Positions 49,620 to 54,424 of a stretch of 54,424 nucleotides of DNA are shown here, piece by piece. A program made the position numbers and the translations under genes. Location of the stretch: contig NZ_JOJL01000047.1 of NCBI RefSeq assembly GCF_000721705.1, positions 1 through 54,424 on the forward strand, in the 5' to 3' direction. The notes beneath the pieces are model-generated. The model was not told the DNA's origin. It worked only from the letters and a program-made list of their open reading frames with translations, and made no database searches. Position 1 is the first letter of the stretch. Each line of letters opens with the position of its first letter. The stretch is from Actinoplanes subtropicus. GTDB lineage: Bacteria; Actinomycetota; Actinomycetes; Mycobacteriales; Micromonosporaceae.

Positions 49620-51066
49620 CCTAGGGTCGCGGTGGCCCGCGATCGGCTACGCCGTGCTGCTCGCCGCGCAGGTCGCCGTACGATTGCACTCGGGCTCGGC
49701 GCTCTGGCTCGACGAGGCGCTCTCGGTGAACATCGCCCGGCTGCCTCTGCCCCAGTTGTTCGCCGCGCTGCGGCACGACGGCTCCCCGCCGCTCTACTAC
49801 TTTTTGCTGCACGGCTGGATCGCGCTCTTCGGCACCGGCGACGACGCGGTCCGGGCCCTATCCACGGTCTTCTCGGTCCTGGCGCTGCCGGTGGCGTACC
49901 TGGTGGGCCGCCGCCTCGCCGACCGGTTCACCGGCCTGGCCGCCGCCATGCTGATGGCGGCCTGCCCGTTCGCGATCCGCTACGCCACCGAGGCCCGGAT
50001 GTACGCGCTGGTCATGCTGCTGACGCTGGCCGGCCTCCTGCTGGTCCTGCGGGCCCTCGAGCGGCCCCGCCCGGCGCGCCTCGCAGCGGTCGCGGCGGTC
50101 GCCGGCCTGCTCGCGCTCACCCACTACTGGGCGATATTCCTGCTCGCCGCCGGCGAGGCCGTCCTGCTGGCGCGCGCATCGCGGCAACACGGCCGCGGGC
50201 CCTGGCTCCGGGTCGCGATCGCGATCGCGTCCGGGGCAGTCCTCTTCCTGCCCTGGCTGCCGTCGTTCGTCTTCCAGGAGCGCCACACCGGCACGCCGTG
50301 GGCGCCGGCGCCTACCTGGCACGACGCGGTGAACACACTGCGCCAGTGGAACGGTCCGGGTCCCGCCGGCATCGTCCTGGCACTGGTAGTCGCAGCGCTC
50401 ACGCTCCGGGCGCTGCCACGCCCTGCGGCGCGGCAACTGCTGTTCCTCGGGCTGGGTGCGCTGGTCCTGGGCCTGGTCGTGAGCAGAATCGGAGGGGCCG
50501 GGTACGCGTTGCGCTACAGCGCCCCGGACGTCGCGGCGGTCCTGCTCGTCCCCGCCCTGGGCGCGGCGCGCCTGGCCGGCCGCCGGGGCGCGGCAGCACT
50601 CACCGTGGTGGCCATGCTCGGGCTGGGCGTCGCGGTCCTCTCGCCGCTGCTCGGCTCGCGCACCCAGGCGCGCCACACGGCCGCCCTGCTCCGCGCCCAC
50701 CTGCGCCCCGGCGACCTGGTCGTGTACTGCCCCGACCAACTCGGCCCGGCGGTCGACCGGCTGCTGCCGGCCGGCACCGACGAGGTGGTGTACCCGACGA
50801 TGAGCACACCCCAACGCGTCGACTGGGTCGATTACGCGGCGCGCAACGCCGCCGGGTCACCGGGCGCCTTCGCAGCCGCCGCGAGCGCACGCGCCACCGG
50901 GGAGGTGTGGCTCGTACGCGCCGACGGCTACCGCACCTTCGGCACCCAGTGCGCCGAACTCGACCAGGATCTCGCCGCCCTGCGCGGCGGCCCGGCCGGC
51001 ATCCTGCAGCGGCCGGCGGCGAGCGGCGAGTCCGAGTGGCTGGAGGGCTACGCGGCACCCTCCTGA
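49564..51066 (+). CDS. GT-C glycosyltransferase (GT39/ArnT-like)
   Basis: About 500 aa, roughly eleven helices. [20 protein letters not shown] (DE motif) after the first helix, [19 protein letters not shown], and a soluble C-terminal domain ([20 protein letters not shown]). The ATG at 49564 gives a 56-bp overlap with the divergent PIG-V gene. GTG at 49654 would avoid this but shortens the first helix. Convergent with the flavoprotein gene, 19-bp overlap. Confidence 0.85.
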   Translation: MTRETSQAHNTDERNTAGILGSRWPAIGYAVLLAAQVAVRLHSGSALWLDEALSVNIARLPLPQLFAALRHDGSPPLYYFLLHGWIALFGTGDDAVRALSTVFSVLALPVAYLVGRRLADRFTGLAAAMLMAACPFAIRYATEARMYALVMLLTLAGLLLVLRALERPRPARLAAVAAVAGLLALTHYWAIFLLAAGEAVLLARASRQHGRGPWLRVAIAIASGAVLFLPWLPSFVFQERHTGTPWAPAPTWHDAVNTLRQWNGPGPAGIVLALVVAALTLRALPRPAARQLLFLGLGALVLGLVVSRIGGAGYALRYSAPDVAAVLLVPALGAARLAGRRGAAALTVVAMLGLGVAVLSPLLGSRTQARHTAALLRAHLRPGDLVVYCPDQLGPAVDRLLPAGTDEVVYPTMSTPQRVDWVDYAARNAAGSPGAFAAAASARATGEVWLVRADGYRTFGTQCAELDQDLAALRGGPAGILQRPAASGESEWLEGYAAPS

Positions 51067-52583
51067 ACGGCTCCCACCACCGAGAGCGGCACCGGAAGGG
51101 GCAACGGCAGCACCGGCGCCGCACGGCCGGTGCCCCGCACCTGATCGTCGCGCACCTCCTCGTGATAGTCGTCCTCGACGTTGACCGCCCACACGTCGTG
51201 CACCGGTGCCGCGCCGAGCACGTTCCGCGCCGCCAGCAGAGCGGTCATCATGCTGTGGTCGGTGTTGTTGTACCGGTGCATGCCGTTACGGCCGACCGGC
51301 TGGACGTCCGGCAGATTGGCCTCCAGCCAGCACCGGATCACCGCAACGTTGGCCTGGTAACGCGCGTCGTAGACCGGGTACGCCTTCGGCATCCGCACCA
51401 CGTATCCCGTGCCCGCCGCCCCCTCCGGCACCAGCCCCAGGTGGGCGAGGTCGCGCTCGGCCAACTCCACCAGCGCCTCGTCGGAGGCCGTCCACAGCTC
51501 ACCGCCCTCGTCGACGAAGTACTCGAGGCCGAGGCAGGTGTGGCCGTCCTTGACCAGGTACGGCGACCAGGAGCCGAAGTTCTGGACCCGGCCGGCCCGG
51601 ACGCCCGGATCGTGCAGGTAGATCCAGTTGTCCGGGAAGGCGAAACGCTCCGGCACGACCAGCGCCACCGTGAGGAAGTCACGGTGCCGCAGGTCGCCGG
51701 CAGCGCGCAGCACCTCCTCGGGCGGGGCCGGGCTGAGCGCACCGACCAGATGGCCCAGCGGCATCGACGAGATGACGTGCTCGACCGGGGTGCGGCGCTC
51801 GATGCCGCGCTGCCGGCTGACCACCGCTTGGACCCGGCCGCCGGCGTGCTCGATCCGCACGACCGGCGCCTTCAGATGCACCGGCACGCCCATCTCCGCA
51901 ACCCGGTCGCGGGCGCGTTCCCACATCATCCCGGGACCCAGCTTCGGGTACTGGAACTCCTCGATGAGGCTCGTGATGTGCTCGCCGCGGCCCGGGAGCA
52001 GCGCGTTGCGGACGGCGCCGAGCAGCGACAGGTTCTTGATGCGCTGGGCGGCCCAGTCTGCCTGGATGGCGGTCGCGTCGACACCCCAGACCTTCTCGGT
52101 GTACGTCTTGAAGAACATCCGGTAGAGCCGCCAGCCGAACCGGGCCGCGACCCAGCCCTCGAACGTGCTCTGGTCGGCCGGCGGCTTCACCCGTACCCAG
52201 GCGTAGCTGGCCATGCAGCGAGCCGCCTCCAGCACGCCCAGGTTGCGCAGCGCATTGGCCGGTTTGAGCGGGTAGTCGAAAAGCTTGCCCCGGTAGAAGA
52301 TGCGGCTCATCCGGGGCCGCCGCAGGAAGTCCTCGTCGCTGAGCAACTCGTGCCACAGCGCCTCCACTTCCGGCACCTTCGTGAAGAACCGGTGGCCGCC
52401 GATGTCGAACCGCCAGCCGTCGCGCTCCACGGTCCGGCTGATCCCGCCGACCGTGTCGTCGGCCTCGAACACCTCCACCTCGCGACCGTACCGGGCCAAC
52501 TCGTACGCCGCGGTCAGGCCCGCGGGCCCCGCGCCGACGACACCCACCCGGCCCTCATCTTCCGACCGGCTTCGCCGCACCAT
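51048..52583 (-). CDS. FAD-dependent oxidoreductase, UDP-galactopyranose-mutase/protoporphyrinogen-oxidase-like
   Basis: 511 aa. FAD fold [56 protein letters not shown] near 60-78 (typical of the UGM-like amine-oxidase branch), [18 protein letters not shown] near 100 and C-terminal [20 protein letters not shown]. In a glycan locus the likely job is redox-neutral or reductive rearrangement of a nucleotide- or lipid-linked sugar, as for galactofuranose. Confidence 0.85.
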   Translation of the reverse strand: MVRRSRSEDEGRVGVVGAGPAGLTAAYELARYGREVEVFEADDTVGGISRTVERDGWRFDIGGHRFFTKVPEVEALWHELLSDEDFLRRPRMSRIFYRGKLFDYPLKPANALRNLGVLEAARCMASYAWVRVKPPADQSTFEGWVAARFGWRLYRMFFKTYTEKVWGVDATAIQADWAAQRIKNLSLLGAVRNALLPGRGEHITSLIEEFQYPKLGPGMMWERARDRVAEMGVPVHLKAPVVRIEHAGGRVQAVVSRQRGIERRTPVEHVISSMPLGHLVGALSPAPPEEVLRAAGDLRHRDFLTVALVVPERFAFPDNWIYLHDPGVRAGRVQNFGSWSPYLVKDGHTCLGLEYFVDEGGELWTASDEALVELAERDLAHLGLVPEGAAGTGYVVRMPKAYPVYDARYQANVAVIRCWLEANLPDVQPVGRNGMHRYNNTDHSMMTALLAARNVLGAAPVHDVWAVNVEDDYHEEVRDDQVRGTGRAAPVLPLPLPVPLSVVGAVQEGAA

Positions 52584-52705
52584 CTCGCTCCTTGGTCATC
52601 CATCAGTCCGCTTCGGCGGAGCCCGTGCCCCCGCGCGGCGCAGGCCGCGCGCTCCTCACGGCAGATGGTGGCCAAACATGCTGTCCGTGGGCTTTGTGTC
52701 TTCTG

Positions 52706-52720
52706 CCTACAAGCTGTAGG
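52706..52720 (+). promoter_or_regulatory. Inverted repeat upstream of the truncated GH27 gene
   Basis: CCTACA-AGC-TGTAGG, perfect 6-bp arms, 66 bp before the GH27 start and 123 bp from the divergent flavoprotein gene. A possible sugar-regulator operator. The rest of 52584-52786 shows nothing firm. Confidence 0.3.
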
Positions 52721-52786
52721 TATTCCGCGATCCCCACTCCGATGAGTTTGACCTTGGCCGCGGGGAACCTGATTGAACTCGCGCGC

Positions 52787-53021
52787 ATGCCCCGAGTCGC
52801 CCACGCATTGCGATGCGCCGCAGTCGCGCTGCTTCTCGCCGCCGCGCTGGCGCCCGAGCCCGCGCCGGCCCACCCGCTCCCGCGGATGTTCAACCGCCTG
52901 GCCGCCACGCCGCCGAGGGGCTGGAACAACGACGACGCCTACGGGTCTCGACGTGACCGAGGCATTGGTCCGACAGACCGCTGACGCGATGGTCGGCTCG
53001 GGCCCGCGCGACGCCGGCGGG
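52787..53021 (+). pseudogene. GH27 alpha-galactosidase, N-terminal remnant
   Basis: A signal peptide (MPRVAHALRCAAVALLLAAA, cleaved around APAHP) is followed by RLAATPPRGWNNDDAYG, the GH27/melibiase opening (TPPMGWNS-type). One extra base near 52947 shifts the frame; one frame over it continues LDVTEALVRQTADAMVGSGP then RDAG, the next GH27 motif. At about 53018 homology stops abruptly where the transposase remnant begins. The catalytic Asp residues are lost, so the gene is dead. Confidence 0.75.
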
Positions 53022-53647
53022 CTGCGGAGGACCTCGATGCCTTCGCCGGTGAACACCTCGTCGAACATGGTCGTGTACCTGGTGTCCCGGTCGCGGATCA
53101 GGAGCCGGAACTGCCCGGCCCGCTCCGCCAGGTCCAGATCAAGTCGCGGGCCTGCCGAGCCACCCAATGCCCGTTGGGACGAGCCGTGACGCCGAGGACA
53201 TGCACCCGGCGGATGGCGATCTCCATCAGGCACGCACGTAGATACGTGTTAACCCGATCGTGTCCACATGCAAGAAATCGCAGGCCAGGATCACCTTGGC
53301 TTGAGCGCTCAGGAACTGCGTCCAGGTCGGCCCGGTGCGCCGCGGCGCAGGATCCACCCGGCCTTGGTCAGGATGGACCACACCGTACTGGCTGCCAACC
53401 GGTAACCCAGGCCGACCAGTTCGCCCTGGATCCGGCGATGGCCCCAGCACGGATTCTCCTTGGCCAGGCGCAACGCCAGCGCCCGAATCTCAGCCTGAAC
53501 CGGCGGGCGGCCGGGCCGGCGCCGGGGATCGGTCCACTCCCACGCGATCACCGCGCGGCGCCAGCGCAGCAACGTGGCCCGGGATGACCAGGAACGTGGC
53601 CACCGCGGGCGAGGCAGCAGCCGGGAGCCTCTTTGACGCGCAATCAA
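53017..53647 (-). pseudogene. Decayed DDE (rve) transposase, C-terminus missing
   Basis: Three consecutive minus-strand frames read as one transposase. The first is the N-terminal HTH part (RRRPGRPPVQAEIRALALRL, ENPCWGHRRIQGELVGLGYR). Then comes TWTQFLSAQAKVILACDFLH with VDTIGLTRIYV, carrying the first catalytic Asp. Last is FRLLIRDRDTRYTTMFDEVF with TGEGIEVLRSPP, carrying the second. Frameshifts lie near 53330 and 53225. The third catalytic residue (Glu) and the C-terminal tail are absent; the break coincides with the end of the GH27 remnant. IS481/IS3-type. Confidence 0.8.
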
Positions 53648-53958
53648 GGGGTCGCTTGTTGACCTCTACGTCGTCGCGCGGCTGCGGAGCGTTCGGCAAG
53701 TCGTGCATGTTGGTGGTCCGGGGCGCGCTTGGCCATCGCCGCCCACGCTTCCTCCGGCAACACACCTGCGGGATCGACCTGCCGCTCGAAACGGCACAGG
53801 AACGTCTCGTACCGGCGGAGGTACGAGCGGCGCGGTCGGCGGTCTTCGCCCAGGACGCGCGCGGCGATGCGGGCCCGGCGACGACGCTGCTGCGCCCGTC
53901 ATGCCCACCTCTCCCCACGCTGCCCGTCTGGTTCGGGCTTGGAGTCACGGTCAGACAC
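53644..53958 (-). pseudogene. Small basic protein gene with an in-frame stop
   Basis: From GTG 53958 the frame reads SDRDSKPEPDGQRGERWA, then TGA, then continues in the same frame for 84 codons with coherent protein: RARIAARVLGEDRRPRRSYL, RRYETFLCRFERQVDPAGVL and PEEAWAAMAKRAPD, ending RRRRGQQATP. FERQVDPxGVLP with an Arg-rich tail is a pattern recalled from short hypothetical actinomycete proteins near integrases. It starts 32 bp after the integrase remnant on the same strand. Confidence 0.5.
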
Positions 53959-53990
53959 GCTCACCGATCCCCCATCCGGGCCTGAACCTG

Positions 53991-54130
53991 CTAGGCCCGC
54001 TCGGCCGCCGCGCTCGCGCCGTAGTGACGTGGCATGTCCTCCGAGGTCCAGCCGAGCACCAACATCAGGTCACCGGTGTCGCCGCCGGCCAGCTTCCATT
54101 CGGCTTCTTCGAGCTGTGCGGTCAACCGCT
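53991..54130 (-). pseudogene. C-terminal end of a tyrosine recombinase (integrase)
   Basis: EWKLAGGDTGDLMLVLGWTS followed by EDMPRHYGASAAAERA and a stop is the C-terminal active-site block of phage/ICE-type tyrosine recombinases, with the catalytic Tyr in RHYG. Homology ends upstream near 54130, so the Arg and first His/Arg boxes are missing. It marks a former mobile element. Confidence 0.75.
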
Positions 54131-54209
54131 GAGGCCTTGGATCGGTGGATCCCGGCCGTCTGCGTCTACGTGACCCGCGCCGGAGTTGCCCTGCGGATCG
54201 CCGACCCTC

Positions 54210-54329
54210 GGAACAGCGACCAACGGAACAGCGACCAACGGAACAGCCACCCACGGAACAGCCACCCACGAAACAGCCACCCACGAAACAGCCACCCACG
54301 AAACAGCCACCCACGAAACAGCCACCTGA
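54210..54329. repeat. 15-bp tandem repeat, eight units
   Basis: Units go from GGAACAGCGACCAAC (2 copies) through GGAACAGCCACCCAC (2) to GAAACAGCCACCCAC (3), with a last partial-variant unit GAAACAGCCACCTGA. Being a multiple of three it stays open in several frames (for example TEQPP/TKQPP pentapeptides on the plus strand), but no start, ribosome site or domain supports a gene. Confidence 0.9.
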
Positions 54330-54424
54330 AGTTCCACCCCGGGACCGGACACCGGAGTTTCATGCCGCGAGGGCGATGGGTGGACGATAGCAGATACGTG
54401 CTTCGCGTGGTGTCTGGTAATTCG

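Noticed and set aside
49632..52745. A 1037-codon open frame across the GT39-like and flavoprotein genes
   Set aside because: Out-of-frame Arg/Ala-rich shadow of two real genes with clear motifs in other frames.
54145..54390. Repeat-encoded TEQPP/TKQPP protein on the plus strand, or GGCFV/WVAVS proteins on the minus strand
   Set aside because: Open only because the repeat unit is a multiple of three; no start signal or conserved domain.
1..54424. CRISPR arrays, rRNA and tRNA genes
   Set aside because: No spaced direct-repeat array, no rRNA-like sequence and no cloverleaf was recognised; the only tandem array is the 15-bp repeat at the right end, which has no spacers.

Overview
The window is high-GC DNA with GTG starts, many 4-nt ATGA/GTGA stop-start overlaps and actinobacterial protein families. 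It most likely comes from the chromosome of a filamentous, soil-type actinomycete; the genus cannot be fixed from sequence alone.

Left part, 1 to about 20 kb: a catabolic island built around tetrahydrofolate (THF)-dependent O-demethylation. A MarR regulator and an ACT-domain protein (PurU-like, cut by the window edge) face away from a forward operon. That operon holds a LigM/DesA-type demethylase, a frameshifted stub of a second demethylase gene, folE, a MetF-like reductase, a 54-codon ORF, folD and a molybdopterin formate-dehydrogenase-like enzyme. Together these could take a methyl group through CH3-THF, CH2-THF and CHO-THF to formate and CO2. Convergent to it, a long minus-strand set encodes a carboxymuconolactone-decarboxylase-like protein, LysR, two aldehyde dehydrogenases, a VOC protein, an alpha/beta hydrolase, an LhgO-type oxidase, an amidohydrolase/lactonase, a ThDP enzyme, an Ldh2-type dehydrogenase and a second LigM.

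Middle, 19.7-29.5 kb: a cupin gene, a nitrate/sulfonate/taurine-type ABC importer (lipoprotein, ATPase, two permeases), then a cassette of a tiny exported peptide, a histidine-rich polytopic membrane protein, a small membrane protein and an S53 (sedolisin) peptidase, facing a PucR-type regulator.

Second catabolic block, 29.7-43.3 kb: a MarR gene and a minus operon (FAH-family enzyme, VOC, alpha/beta hydrolase, GlcG/HbpS, MetE-like protein) diverge from a forward set (divergent LigM paralogue, amidohydrolase, beta-hydroxyacid dehydrogenase, FAH enzyme, ABM monooxygenase, two-domain extradiol-type dioxygenase, SIP-type flavin reductase, LysR, and a second copy of the amidohydrolase). LysR, VOC, alpha/beta hydrolase, amidohydrolase and LigM are all paralogous with members of the first block, so the two blocks look like diverged duplicates. 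The combined gene content suggests uptake, O-demethylation, ring cleavage and side-chain processing of a methoxylated aromatic or similar O-methyl compound. The exact substrate is not determined here.

Right part, 43.3-52.6 kb: after a transposase scrap there is a surface-glycan set: three GT-C polytopic glycosyltransferases, GtrA, a GT2 enzyme, an NAD-dependent epimerase, an HpcH/HpaI-like barrel protein, a repeat-containing membrane protein and a UDP-galactopyranose-mutase-like flavoprotein. The last 1.7 kb is a graveyard: a GH27 alpha-galactosidase start cut off by a decayed DDE transposase, a small pseudogene, the tail of a tyrosine recombinase and a 15-bp minisatellite.
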